In this document: positions 19,600 to 30,807 of the stretch, piece after piece | Layout: each line of letters starts with the position of its first letter | How positions within the stretch are numbered: the stretch's first letter is position 1 | Source: Pseudorasbora parva | Taxonomy: Eukaryota; Chordata; Actinopteri; Cypriniformes; Gobionidae | Assembly: GCF_024679245.1 (NCBI RefSeq) | Contig: NC_090191.1 | Coordinates: forward strand, 2,748,778 to 2,812,777 | Reading direction: 5' to 3' | DNA: 64,000 nt | Notes under the pieces: model-generated | What the model was told of the DNA's origin: nothing | Seen by the model: the letters and a program-made list of their open reading frames with translations, nothing else | Database searches by the model: none | Program-made: the position numbers and the translations under genes

Positions 19600-22500
19600 A
19601 GCAAACACGCACAAGCACCACACCCGTTGTAATTGCCACCGTTAATGCAATAGGTGCAGATAAGATGCTTTGGCAATTATTTTGGACTATGTGTTTGATC
19701 GCAACAATCAAGTTTGCATACAAACAAGCATTACTCACCGGGAGAATTTACCAACAGCCGCTGCTACCGCATGATTTCTCCCGTGGATTTCATCTACCGG
19801 GTGAAGAGTTTACAATCTTCCAGCAGTAAGTTTGCCCGCTGTCTGAGCATCAATGGATGGCTTTCCAGTCCCATGAGAAACTCTACAGAGACCGTCTGAA
19901 TACCAAACGCCAGCGCGAGAGGAACTTTGCTTGCTCGGGTGATCCGGGAAAGTGGATAACGCTAGCTAAGCTATTACATGGGATATTCTTTAAGAATGTA
20001 GTTTTTTCAGCGGTAAACCACAGCGGTAGGCCTTTTGGACTACAATGTTTGAAATATGTGTTGAGAGTTTTGAAAAAATTCCCGGCGATTCAAACATATC
20101 CTGAGGATTTAACATCGGCCGCAACAGCTGACTGGATCCGCGAACAGCTGCGCCACCTGCAGGAAAACGTCTTGCCCTCTCTGCGGACAGGAGCGACCCA
20201 CCGCCGGCAAAACAATCAGGTGAGCCGGAACAAACTTGCATATTTGTGGCAGCATAGAAGATCTAAAGCGATCCAAATCATCTTAAACAACAGTAAATAT
20301 CCCGACACTCCTCCCTGTTCTACCGACATTACAGCTATACAAATTTATTATGATAATAAATGTCAAAATCAGAGACGTGTTGAGGATCTTTCATCACCAC
20401 CCTGGCATTTAAATGTACCACCGTTGGAGCCAACTTTTTTCCCTGAAATAACGCATTTCACAAATAAGGAAGTAGAGACTGTTTTAAGTAATCTCCCTAA
20501 TAATAAAGCCAGTGGTAAGGATGGTGTGACATATGAGACTTTTAAAACTATGCAGCCATGTCAGATTTTAACAACTGTCTTTAATGTCTGTTTGGAAAAT
20601 AAGAGAGTACCAGATTCATGGAAAGGAGCACTAATTCATCGTATTCCAAAAAAAGACAACATCCCTGATGATCCATCGACATGGAGGGATATATCCCTCC
20701 TCCCTACCATCTATAAGGTGTTCATGAAATGCATACTAGCCAGAGTTCTCCCCTGGTTGGTGGAAGCTGACATCCTATCCACCAAGCAAAAGGCATACAT
20801 CAATAGGCAAGGTATGAATGAGCATGTGTTCTGCCTAAAAACAGGGATAGATGACTTTAAGCATGAGTCGTGTAAACTGTACTCAGTCTTTCTAGACTTT
20901 AAAGATGCATTTGGAACTTTATCTCACACTGTCATGATCAGCTCATTGGAGGAAATACAGCTACCTCAAATGTTCATTGACATAGTGAAGGATGTATATA
21001 GAGGTTCCTTTATTGAAGTAATCTGTGGATAACAGCTCACTCGCCCAACACCACTTCAGATAGGCATTAAAACAGGCTGCCCTTGGAGTGCGATTAACTT
21101 TATAATTGCCACCAACCAATGGTTAAAGTGGATGTGTCAATGTGCCCCCCCTGACGTGATTTCACCGATCCCAGTCCAAGGCTATGCAGATGACGTCTAG
21201 ATCGCCTCCAGAGACGAGAGCGTTATTAAAAACATGCTGGCTAGATCCGATTCTTTTCTGACATGGTCAGGCCTGGAGATTAAGGACACAAAATGTGCTG
21301 TTCTGTATGAGAGGAGGAGTGGAGGGAACAGGTGGTATCGCTCAAAAACTGATAAATATCCAGAGTTCACCGTGGCAACTAAACCAATATGTGTATACTC
21401 TCTTCACGAGACATACACTTATCTTGGACACAAAATTAATATTGCAGGAGAATGCAAAGAGCAGGTAAACATAATCTGGTCAGGGTTTGTTTCCAGGCTA
21501 GACTTGATAGATAAATGTCCATTGCCTCTGACCATGAAGCTAGAGGCTATTAGACAGGTGGCGCTGTCTAAAGTACAACATCTGTTCTCCAATGTCCATA
21601 TCCAGCAGAAAGTGCTGAGGGACATGAACAGTAAGACAGTGAGTTTTGTGCGGAAGTGGTTTGGACTCAACACACATAGCACCCGTGATGTTATTTTTCA
21701 TCCTCAATGGGAAGGAGGGTTGGGAGCACCGAACGTGATCTGGATTTACACCAGCATGCGGATTTCCCATCTTCTGAACATGCTGAATAATGATGACAGA
21801 GACGTGAGGCAGCTGGCTCAATCTTCCCTGTTCCTGGACTTAAGGAGGCGTAAGGTGCCGTTGGCCAGAGACTCAGAGCCTCATTTCCTGGGTTTCAAAA
21901 GGAAACCCAGTGGGAAACTGGACACCCATTCAGCTGGCTTTGGTGTGTGGTCAGACTGGCCGGACCTGAATGATCTTTGTGTCCGAGCTGGAGTAGCACT
22001 GGAGTGGGTGCGGTCAGACTCTGGGACTGTGAGGGTCTCAGAGGATATCATCTGTGACCCCCTGGTCCATGTTAAGGCAACAGCCACATATGGTGGCCAT
22101 AGCTATCCGCTAACATCTACAGGAGCCCGGAGAACTCTCCTGGACTTACATCAACATCACCAGAAACAACACTGGACTGGCCTGAGACTCCAGGGGAAGC
22201 TGGCATGCCTCTCCTGTGCTGATCACTCTGTCTCGCACTCGTTCTTTAAGAACACTGCACTCAGTGAGGACGTTGTCACCTTCACACTAAAGGCAAGATT
22301 GCAAGTTCTTCCTACCAGACTTAACCTTTCCATCTGGTTTCCTTTGACCCAGGTCCCTCACTGTCTACATCACACCACCGAACAGATTACTGAGACACTT
22401 CCACATATCCTGAATGGCTGTCATGTTTACAAGGGAATGTACATCGCACGCCACGACAGAATAGTGGACCTTATAGTGAAGGACGTATCGAAACATCTCT

Positions 22501-22927
22501 CACCCTCAGTGAAAATATACAAACACTCTAGCGTAAAAGCATCCATGTTCCAGCATGGTAGTAGTAACTCTGATGCTTTCTCACATCTGTCTGCTAACAC
22601 ACCAGATGTTATTGTGGTTAATGAGGAGCTCAGTGAGGTGTTCATTCTGGTGGCATGCACCTTTGACTCTAGCATGGAGGAAGCCTTTATGACTAAGGTC
22701 ACTAAATACCAGCCGCTCTTAAACTCATCTCAGAGATCGGTTATCGAGGCAGACTACTGGTGTTCATATTCGGCAGCTTAGGACACACTCATAGGCTGGT
22801 GGTACGAGGCCTTCAGCAACTTGGGGTGCCCAAGAAAAGGGCCAAACAGCTAGCGAAGTATTGTGCCCTGTCTGCTATTATAGGCAGCCGCGATATATGG
22901 AGGAGACGCTGCTACTTATACCCATAA
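19600..22927 (+). pseudogene. R2/HERO-like non-LTR retrotransposon with restriction-like endonuclease, inactivated
   Basis: One frame from ATG 19857 to 22781 encodes, in order, an N-terminal region, a reverse transcriptase (FLDFKDAFG as motif A, GIKTGCPWSAINF as motif B, YADDV at 21183-21197 as the catalytic motif) and a C-terminal ETLPHILNGC knuckle followed by a PD-(D/E)XK-type endonuclease (PDVIVVNE, then an EEAFMTKVTKYQPL end, 22601-22710). This architecture is that of R2-superclade elements that insert with a restriction-like nuclease. Two in-frame stops (TAA at 21030, TAG at 21198, right after the catalytic motif) and a frameshift near 22750, after which the C-terminus resumes in another frame to TAA 22925-22927, show that it is dead. 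Upstream of 19857 there is a stop at 19827, so the true N-terminus is unclear. A TTAA element adjoins the 3' side at 22992. Confidence 0.87.
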
Positions 22928-22995
22928 CACCTGAGTGATGAGCTTTTGTGAAGATCTGTGTATGCCACTGGGCCATGATTTTGTACATGCGTTAA

Positions 22996-23869
22996 AGGGG
23001 GGGTGAAATGCTGTTTCATGCATACTGATCTTTTGACACTGTTAAAGACTTGGAAGGCAGCGCTGCATTTGAACCGATTTGAACGCAGAAATGACGGGAA
23101 GCTTCACAACATCGCTTCAGTCGCGTCTCAAAATGGATTTACACGCCACTGCTGTCAGGACTTCACCAAATCATACCAAAGAAGTGTGTTTTTGACGGAG
23201 CGGTCCCAGCGATAAAGGTTCGGTCCTGCTTTGGAAGCAGCCGGTGAGTTAACTTAAACTGCTTCAAATGTCTGTGCTGTCGGCTATCGTCGCGTGAGTA
23301 AACATCAGTAAACGACACGATCGCGTGCTTCGTCATTCAAATGCGCTAACGGACTCCGTTGTTGTTCTCTGTATAACGTTACACTAGTCTGACGTGCAAA
23401 ACCGTTTTGCTTGCTACTGCTAAGGTCTAGTCCCATACAATAGTCCATAAACCAAATCATGTCCTCATAAACTGCGAGTAAACACACAGAAATGTGGAGA
23501 GGCCATTAAATACAGTAACTTACATACCACAGAGACGGACGTCCTGATGTTGCTGTTTCTCCTGTTCAATTTATTTCTCCCTCAGATTTGATTATGGATC
23601 ATTATCTGTATTAGCTGAGATAGATGGGTTTCTCCGGTTTTTCCACGCTTGAGGACGTGACCGCTTTGCGCGCTTGTCATTCTTTAGCTCCGCCCACACA
23701 ATACGCCTCCAGGCGCTCGGTTTTTTCCGGAAAGACTCGGTACAGCCCATATTTCTTTTATAATATGATAAAACTAAAGACTTTTCGGAGATATGAAGGA
23801 TGCAATACTACTCTATAGGTACTCAAGATTGACATGAGATTGACTGAAACTGAGTGTTTCACCCCTCCT
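22996..23869. mobile_element. TTAA-flanked MITE, GGGGTGAAA family, copy 1
   Basis: Flanked by TTAA at 22992-22995 and 23870-23873. The ends AGGGGGGGTGAAATGCTG and GTGTTTCACCCCTCCT are inverted. A second copy at 29795-30803 shares most of the interior, including the CGGAAAGACTCGGTACAGCC block and the region ending GGTACTCAAGATTGACATGA. TTAA suggests piggyBac or Kolobok mobilisation. No transposase. Confidence 0.87.
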
Positions 23870-23969
23870 TTAAGGATTTTTTGACAAGGGAATGTCCTAT
23901 AGGATTCTAAGAATCCAGTAAGATCCAACAGGACAAAGTGAAATTCCAATAGGATTTTTTGACAAGGGG

Positions 23970-24245
23970 GCATAGAAAAGGCTTTACTTTGGCTAAAAGT
24001 CGCAGTTGAAATTAAATTTTTATCATTACATTATGGAAAATAATGAACTTTATCACAATATGCTAATTTTTTAGCATCTACATAGATTTCAATACAAAAC
24101 CTTTTCCTCAAATGCCATTCTTAATGAGTGAAATACAGAAGACTGGAGGCTATCAAAAGCTTTGGAAAAATCACAAAGTACTTGTTTGTTGAGTCTGTGG
24201 CACTATATTATAAAATTATATAGACAACATATATCGACAAACGTT
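23970..24245. repeat. Tc1-like terminus and L2 scrap duplicated at 60027-60322
   Basis: The block starting GCATAGAAAAGGCTTTACTT and containing CATTACATTATGGAAAATAA with TGAACTTTATCACAATATGC matches 60027-60322. The second copy shows that this is the far terminus of the Tc1-like element with a piece of an L2-like LINE attached. It lies about 90 bp upstream of the gene 2 promoter. Confidence 0.75.
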
Positions 24246-24332
24246 TACTATGTCCTGATCAGTGCCCTGACTACTGAACTAGGGAACTGATTGAGACGCA
24301 GGCAATGTCTACACTCATCTGTGACTTGAGCG

Positions 24333-24421
24333 TGTGATCAGGACTTTTATTTTGTAGTGGAGATGTGACGTCATAAGGCTGCGCCGCGCTCCTGCATCTG
24401 TTGTGATTCTGCTGAAGAAAG
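24333..24421 (+). promoter_or_regulatory. Promoter and 5' non-coding exon of FINZ-ZNF gene 2
   Basis: The segment is duplicated at 52580-52668 upstream of gene 3. It carries a perfect CRE palindrome TGACGTCA (24366-24373), a GC-rich GCGCCGCGCTCC stretch, and ends GCTGAAGAAAG|GTTTGTG, a usable splice donor at 24422. A CRE with a short GC-rich leader and a donor fits a TATA-less promoter and untranslated first exon; the transcription start itself cannot be seen. Confidence 0.6.
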
Positions 24422-25522
24422 GTTTGTGTTTTAAGCTTTTAAAGTGTTTAAATCAATAAAAACTGTTTGGTCAATGTTATAGTTTCAGCAAGAACAGTTA
24501 AATGAATGTTTGAGGATTGAACTTAACATTATAATGCGTTTTCTAACATTAATGAAATTTATTTTTCCTTCACACGTGTGTAACAGAAAAGATGCGTCTC
24601 ATTTGTCTCTATATATCATGAATCAGTTTATCATAAACATGGAGAGTAAATTATCACATGTAAAAACAATAGATGCAATACATTCTCTATCATCCACAAA
24701 TAATAAAACATTTATCAAACACAAAGAATTGGTATCAAAGCAGTATAGTACCAAATCACGGACACAGTAGCACTCCTAGAGATGATAATAGCAGAAACAT
24801 TAAAAAATATAATTTACGCATGATTGCTTTTAGTTTGATCAGCTTTAAGCCATTCCTTTAGTGTCTATTTAAATGTTGAGTAATTTGTGCTATCCGTTAA
24901 TTGAGTTAGTAGAGTATTCCAGTAATGAATGGCTTTAACTGAAAAGACTGATCGCCCAAATGTTGTCCATCTAAACTGTTCAACACAGTCTCCTCTAGTA
25001 ATTGCTCTCGTTGTTCTGACATTATTTTCTTTCTGCATTATAAACGGGCATAAAGGGGGATGTGCATACACATTTAAAATCTTAAAAAATTAAGCAAACA
25101 TTAACAAAATGAGAAAAATCATTGAGTGCATAAATAGTTTTGCTGCCTCTGTTGTTAAATATGGTCTTATATGCCTAAAGTTAGCCAAATTAAATGTAAT
25201 AAAGTTAAATGTGTAAATGTAACAAGAACAGTAAACACAAGTAATGAAAACTTCTGTAAAGCAACTGCTAATGTTCTCACTGAAGTGTAATCTATTAAAT
25301 GTAATCTACAGATGAATAAATTTATCATAACATGTCTAAATATGAACCTGCTATATAAATTGTGTTCTTTTATTAATTTGTAGTTTTTAGAGAGTTTGTT
25401 GTTGTGGAATCAGGTCATTTAAGGCCATTAACTCTCACTCTGACTGACTCTCTTACCAGTGACTGAACTACTGATTTAGTTTGGATGTGTTTTTTATTTC
25501 TGTGATTATTCTTATCTCAAAG

Positions 25523-25694
25523 ATGGCGTTTATTAAAGAGGAGAGTGAAGACGTGAAGATTGAAGAAACATTGAGAGTCAAACATGAAGAAACTGAGGAC
25601 CAAACAAAGATGGCGTTTATTAAAGAGGAGAGTGAAGACGTGAAGATTGAAGAAACATTGAGAGTCAAACATGAAGAAACTGAAGAGCAAACAG
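25523..25694 (+). CDS. FINZ N-terminal exon of zinc-finger gene 2
   Basis: The exon starts at AAAGATGGCG (strong Kozak context) and encodes MAFIKEESEDVKIEETLRVK followed by HEETEDQTK, then the same unit again ending HEETEEQT. The 87-base unit is thus tandemly duplicated (ATG at 25523 and 25610). This acidic domain is the FINZ module of cyprinid ZNF proteins, thought to be an effector or interaction region. The donor ACAG|GTTGGT leaves one base of a codon, matching the AT-CTA start of the finger exon at 44031. An in-frame ATG at 25481 exists but encodes a hydrophobic stretch that looks intronic or untranslated. The intron to the fingers would be 18.3 kb. Confidence 0.88.
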
Positions 25695-25772
25695 GTTGGT
25701 TTCATTCTCAAAGCTCAACTCAGTCATTTGATCCGTATTCAAATGCCAATTTCAATTTCAAATTAGCTTTAT

Positions 25773-26600
25773 TTGCCTGACTGTATCACAATGTTGCCAA
25801 ATCATTAACATATTATGCAGTACCGCCGCTGGCCGAGTTTTGCATTGGAATTAATGATAACTGCATTTACAACAACTTTGTGTGTTATGTGATCACTTTA
25901 AAATGAAAATAACATTGGAACAAAACTATAACACATAACTGAAAGTCAAACATAAACAGGTAATTTCCATTTACTCTAATTTATATATCTTTTTCAAAGT
26001 CAACCTAAATGAAAAATGCACATTCCAGTATTAAGATTTAATTCATCATAAAACCTACTTAAATATTATGTGTAATATTGGTACCATGTTTTTTTAAAAA
26101 TTAGATACTATGTAATATTTTTTCAGTGTAGATGCGTGTAATGAAATTGTGTTATTAAATTACAAAATTAATGTTATTGTTGCATTACTGAGGTAAAATG
26201 TGTAATTCAATTAGTTACTAATCATATTAAAAGGAAATTGCTTTGCATTGATAAAGTAATCCAAACCACATTTATAATGAGTAACTTATAACAGTAAGCA
26301 ATTACATTTCCAAAGTAACCTTCCTAACACTGAATGTGTATGAGATTCAACACATTCTTTCTGTTGTGTGACTGTGGGGAAATTCTTTGAATTGCCATGA
26401 ATTTAGTTCTACTTCCTGTCATTCCAATTCAACTTCCTGTGGGGCGGAGTCAATTAAATTCAAATTCCAGTTCATGAATTGAATGGAGGCCAATTCTGAA
26501 ATTCTGAATTTTGCACAAGCCTGAGATGTAATATACAGATCATGTCACATGTAGCATAGTAAATAAGTCAATCAAATCCACCTAAAGAAGTGATTAAATG
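25773..26600. other. Intron of gene 2, AT-rich, nothing recognised
   Basis: After 25772 the similarity to the gene 3 intron stops. The sequence is AT-rich with scattered short repeats and no open frame or transposon end that I recognise. Confidence 0.5.
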
Positions 26601-27265
26601 AAGCAGGTCTCTCTAGAGTTAACTGTCTCTAACATTGTGAATGGCTAACACATATTGTGCCCTGAGTGCGGCTTTGTTTGCATCTTCTCCAAGCATAAAG
26701 GACATTTTCTCAGTATCAGTGAATGATGGAGTCAGTGTTTCAAATCTGGCCAGAAATGTTTCTCTTACATTGTGATATTTAGTACAGATGAGTAGAGAGT
26801 GTTTGCTGTAGATCACAGTGTCTGCAGATCCTCTGCTCTCTCTCTGTCCATGTTTGTCTAGGTCTTCCTCTCTCTCTATTTCTAGATTCTAGATCATGGT
26901 CACTCAATCTGTATTTGGACAGGATTAGTCTTTCTTTCAGTTGTTTAATAACTATGCCAGAACTTGAACACATCTCTTCTAGATCTCAATGTTCAGCAGG
27001 CACAGGCCTAATTCAGCCCTGCAGATGGTTGCTGGACGTGCTTCTGTTTCCAATTGTAGATTCTCTACGGAAGTTTTATCCCAGTTTTTAAAATTCAGAA
27101 CTGATCCCAAATTTCGCATCACAGAAGACGATGTGCAGCAGATATCTGACCTCTGTGTGATGTAGACTGAGGCTGGGGACACTAGAGCGCTCCAGCACTG
27201 ATGCTGGATTATTAATGTAGATGTTGAATAGAGTCTGACTGCAGTCCTGCCCGAAAAATGCGTTT
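26600..27265 (-). mobile_element. 5'-truncated LINE fragment (Tx1/I-like reverse transcriptase end)
   Basis: Minus-strand frames contain pieces of a LINE ORF2: TLFNIYINNPASVLERSS resembles the reverse transcriptase region between motifs B and C, KNWDKTSVENLQLE and CRAELG the thumb, and TDTEKMSFMLGE with ALRAQYVLAIH the C-terminus. The pieces sit in different frames and the catalytic motif is missing, so this is a decayed, internally deleted copy. Clade assignment is tentative. It adjoins the minisatellite at its 5' side. Confidence 0.6.
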
Positions 27266-28499
27266 TTTGCCATTGTGTAGCTCTGGTGTTGTAATGTAGG
27301 ACCTGTGGTCAGTCTGGGCTCTGCTGGAGGACGGAGGGTTCTTGCCGTTGTGTAGCTCTGGTGTTGTGATGGAGGTCCTGTGGTCGGTCTGGACTCTGCT
27401 GGAGGACGGAGGGTTCTTGCCGTTGTGTAGCTCTGGTGTTGTGATGGAGGTCCTGTGGCCAGTCTGGACTCTGCTGGAGGACGGAGGGTTCTTGCCGTTG
27501 TGTAGCTCTGGTGTTGTGATGGAGGTCCTGTGGTCAGTCTGGACTCTGCTGGAGGACGGAGGGTTCTTGCTGTTGTGTAGCTCTGGTGTTGTGATGGAGG
27601 TCCTGTGGTCAGTCTGGACTCTGCTGAAGAACGGAGGGTTCTTGCTGTTGTGTAGCTCTGGTGTTGTGATGGAGGTCCTGTGGTCAGTCTGGACTCTGCT
27701 GGAGGACGGAGGGTTCTTGCCGTTGTGTAGCTCTGGTGTTGTGATGGAGTCCTGTGGCCAGTCTGGACTCTGCTGAAGAACGGAGGGTTCTTGCCGTTGT
27801 GTAGCTCTGGTGTTGTGATGGAGGTCCTGTGGTCAGTCTGGACTCTGCTGGAGGACGGAGGGTTCTTGCCGTTGTGTAGCTCTGGTGTTGTGATGGAGGT
27901 CCTGTGGTCAGTCTGGACTCTGCTGGAGAACGGAGGGTTCTTGCCATTGTGTAGCGCTGGTGTTGTGATGGAGGTCCTGTGGTCAGTCTGGACTCTGCTG
28001 GGGAACGGAGGGTTCTTGCCGTTGTGTAGCTCTGGTGTTGTGATGGAGTCTTGTGGCCAGTCTGGACTCTGCTGAAGAATGGAGGGTTCTTGCCGTTGTG
28101 TAGCTCTGGTGTTGTGATGGAGGTCCTGTGGTCAGTCTGGACTCTGCTAGAGGACGGAGGGTTCTTGCCGTTGTGTAGCTCTGTTGTTGTGATGGAGTCT
28201 TGTGGCCAGTCTGGACTCTGCTGAAGAACGGAGGGTTCTTGCCGTTGTGTAGCTCTGGTGTTGTGATGGAGGTCCTGTGGTCAGTCTGGAGTCTGCTGGA
28301 GGACGGAGGGTTCTTGCCGTTGTGTAGCTCTGGTGTTGTGATGGAGGTCCTGTGGTCAGTCTGGACTCTGCTAGAGGACGGAGGGTTCTTGCCGTTGTGT
28401 AGCTCTGGTGTTGTGATGGAGGTCCTGTGGTCAGTCTGGAGTCTGCTGGAGAACGGAGGGTTCTTGCCGTTGTGTAGCGCTGGTGTTGTGATGGAGGCC
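27266..28499. repeat. Minisatellite, 75-bp unit, about 16 copies
   Basis: The unit contains TTCTTGCCGTTGTGTAGCTC, TGGTGTTGTGATGGAGGTCC and TGTGGTCAGTCTGGACTCTG plus CTGGAGGACGGAGGG. At 75 bp it preserves frame and yields a 25-residue repeat on either strand, which is a consequence of period, not evidence for a protein. Three units are 74 bp (ATGGAGT at 27744, 28043 and 28192) and share linked variants (GGCC, AAGAA), indicating unequal exchange of variant blocks. The first unit is degenerate and grades into LINE sequence. Confidence 0.95.
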
Positions 28500-28747
28500 C
28501 TATTATAATATAATATTTTTAATAAATATCACAGGAAGAATCCAGATATCTAGCATAACACATGATATTGATTTTATACAAGTTTACTAAACAAGAATTT
28601 AATATTAAGTGACTTACATTTTAGACAACATATTGCCCATTTTTACTCAATTTGAGCTACACATTTATAAAATCTGTTCTGAAATCGATGTATATCGTTC
28701 ATTTTTAAATGAATTTCTTGGATCAAAGCAATGGAGATATTTTACAC

Positions 28748-29790
28748 TTAAAGCAGCACTAGGTAACTTTTCAACCTTCATAATATATTTTTTAAGACTC
28801 TTGTGATGATAAATCGACTTACAATAGGTTGAATGACACGTCTGCCATAGCCTGATGGGGTCTGTATCGTTTTTAATCGTACTTTTAAACTTCGGGTTTC
28901 GGGTAGTAACCCGAGAACAAAAAGAACTACAAAATTCGACTGCTTTACGGCATATACGTCACTTCCACCAACAGACACACTTCCTTACATTCAGACGTGC
29001 GAGCACAACTTTGTTCGTCGGATAATATAGTCATGTCCGAAGCAGCACAGACACATAAGAAAGAAAAGGTTTTGTTGGAGGAAAGCAATAAGAGGAAAGG
29101 AAAAAGTGATGTGATTAAAGGCAGGACGAGGATCAAAATGTGACCAGCGTTTGCTCGTCGGCGTGAGCTGAAGGAGGCGTGCCCGACCGATGCTGTCCTG
29201 CTTGTTACGGTGAGCTACCACTCAAACATTGAACTGAAGTATCATATAGATTCTGTAAAACGCTAACCAATAGACTACTATAATGACGCTGGCTTGTAAA
29301 CGTGAGCATCGTGATTATTTGGCGTTTGAAAAAAATAAAACCCATTAAATTATATTCATATGACATGCTGAAGCATATGCCACTGACTGTAACGTTACCT
29401 GGGATGAAGACATTTCACACGCGACGCCAGAAGAATACCTGCATGTGAACTCCTCTTGCAGTGTTCAGGGGAACTGTTAGTGCTGCACCGACCCGCGGGA
29501 CGCTTTTATGAAGTTATTTGGCCCGCACCGCACCACTGTATATATTTTTACAACCCGCCGCGCACCCGCGACCATTAAATAGACATACGGGGTCCGCGGG
29601 TTATGAGACGAGCCACGCATCACTAGTTCAGGGCTATCAGGGTTGTCATGTCAACAAATGCACGCGCGATGGCATCCCCTGTTGTAGGATTACAGAGCTT
29701 ACGACAGTTAGTTGAGGACATTATTTTTTCCAAACTGTAGGGGGACCCCGAGAGGAAAAGTACAGTAACACAGACCGACTGAATGACACT
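28748..29790 (+). mobile_element. TTAA-type repeat carrying a basic coding fragment
   Basis: The left end TTAA|AGCAGCACTAGGTAACTT is a recurrent fish repeat terminus; the right end abuts the TTAA at 29791 but the inverse terminus is not visible. Inside, ATG 29033 opens 36 codons rich in Lys/Arg/Glu (HKKEKVLLEESNKRKGKSD), a stop at 29141, then in the same frame an Arg-rich stretch (PAFARRRELKEA) ending at a donor-like CG|GTGAGC near 29211. This resembles a short basic ORF dispersed in fish genomes; I recall the RTRVNIGLAF-type sequence but cannot name the protein. Confidence 0.45.
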
Positions 29791-29794
29791 TTAA

Positions 29795-30803
29795 AGGGGC
29801 GGTGAAATGCTGTTTCATGCATACTGAGCTTTTTACACTGTTATAGACTTGGATTCCCATCTTAAACATAGACAAAGTTTCAAAAACTACGTTGGACGTT
29901 TGATGGAGTATTTCTTTGTCAAAAACACTCCTTCCGGTTTCTCACAAGTTTCGGAGAGTTTTTTTGGAGTATGGGTCCGCTTGACGTCAACAGAGCGGAA
30001 GGTCCTTGTATGGGCGCGCGCGTGAGAGAGCAAATGCACGCCCATAAACACTCAGCTGCAGATCCAGTCGTCCGTAAACACTTCTGTCGCGCCACGCTCC
30101 ACTTTATTCTTATGGGTGATGTCAAGCGACTTCAACGCGTCCGCATAGCATTCCGGGAAGGCAGCGCTGCATTTGGACCAATTTGAACACAGACATGACG
30201 GGAAGCGTCACAACATACGCTTCAATCGTGTCGCAAAAGATGATCTCCATGGTCACTGCTGTCAGGACTTCACGAAATCAACAATGTTACCAAAGAAGTG
30301 TGTTTTTGACGGAGCGGTCCCAGCTTTGCTTGCTACTGCTAATGTTTAGCCGCATACAATAATCCATAAACCAAATCGTGTCCTCATAAACCACGAGTAA
30401 ACACACAAATGTTGACAGGCCACTAAATACAGTCCATACCACAGAGACGGACGTCCTGCTGTTGTTGCTTCTCCTGTTCAATTTATTTAATCCTCCAGAT
30501 CTGATTCTGGATCATATCTGTATTAGTTGAATCTGATTGATAGCCATGGTTTACTAGAGTAGCGTTTTCTTCTCCACGCTTGAGGACGTCACCACTTTGT
30601 GTGCGCTCGTCATTCTTTAGTTCCGCTCACACAATACGCCTCCAGCCGCTCTTTTTTTTCCGGAAAGACTCGGTACAGCCTATATTTCTTTTATAAGTAT
30701 AATAAAACTGAAGACTTTTCGGAGATATGAAGGATGCAATACTACTCTATAGGTACTCAAGATTGACATGAGATTGACTGAAACTGAGTGTTTCACCCCC
30801 CCT
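29795..30803. mobile_element. TTAA-flanked MITE, GGGGTGAAA family, copy 2
   Basis: Flanked by TTAA at 29791-29794 and 30804-30807, with ends AGGGGCGGTGAAATGCTG and GTGTTTCACCCCCCCT. It is about 135 bp longer than the copy at 22996-23869, mainly from extra sequence between 29850 and 30150. Confidence 0.87.
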
Positions 30804-30807
30804 TTAA

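Noticed and set aside
27342..28508. Repetitive 25-residue open frames on both strands of the minisatellite
   Set aside because: The 75-bp period keeps any frame open; both strands are open and there is no start context, splice signal or homology.
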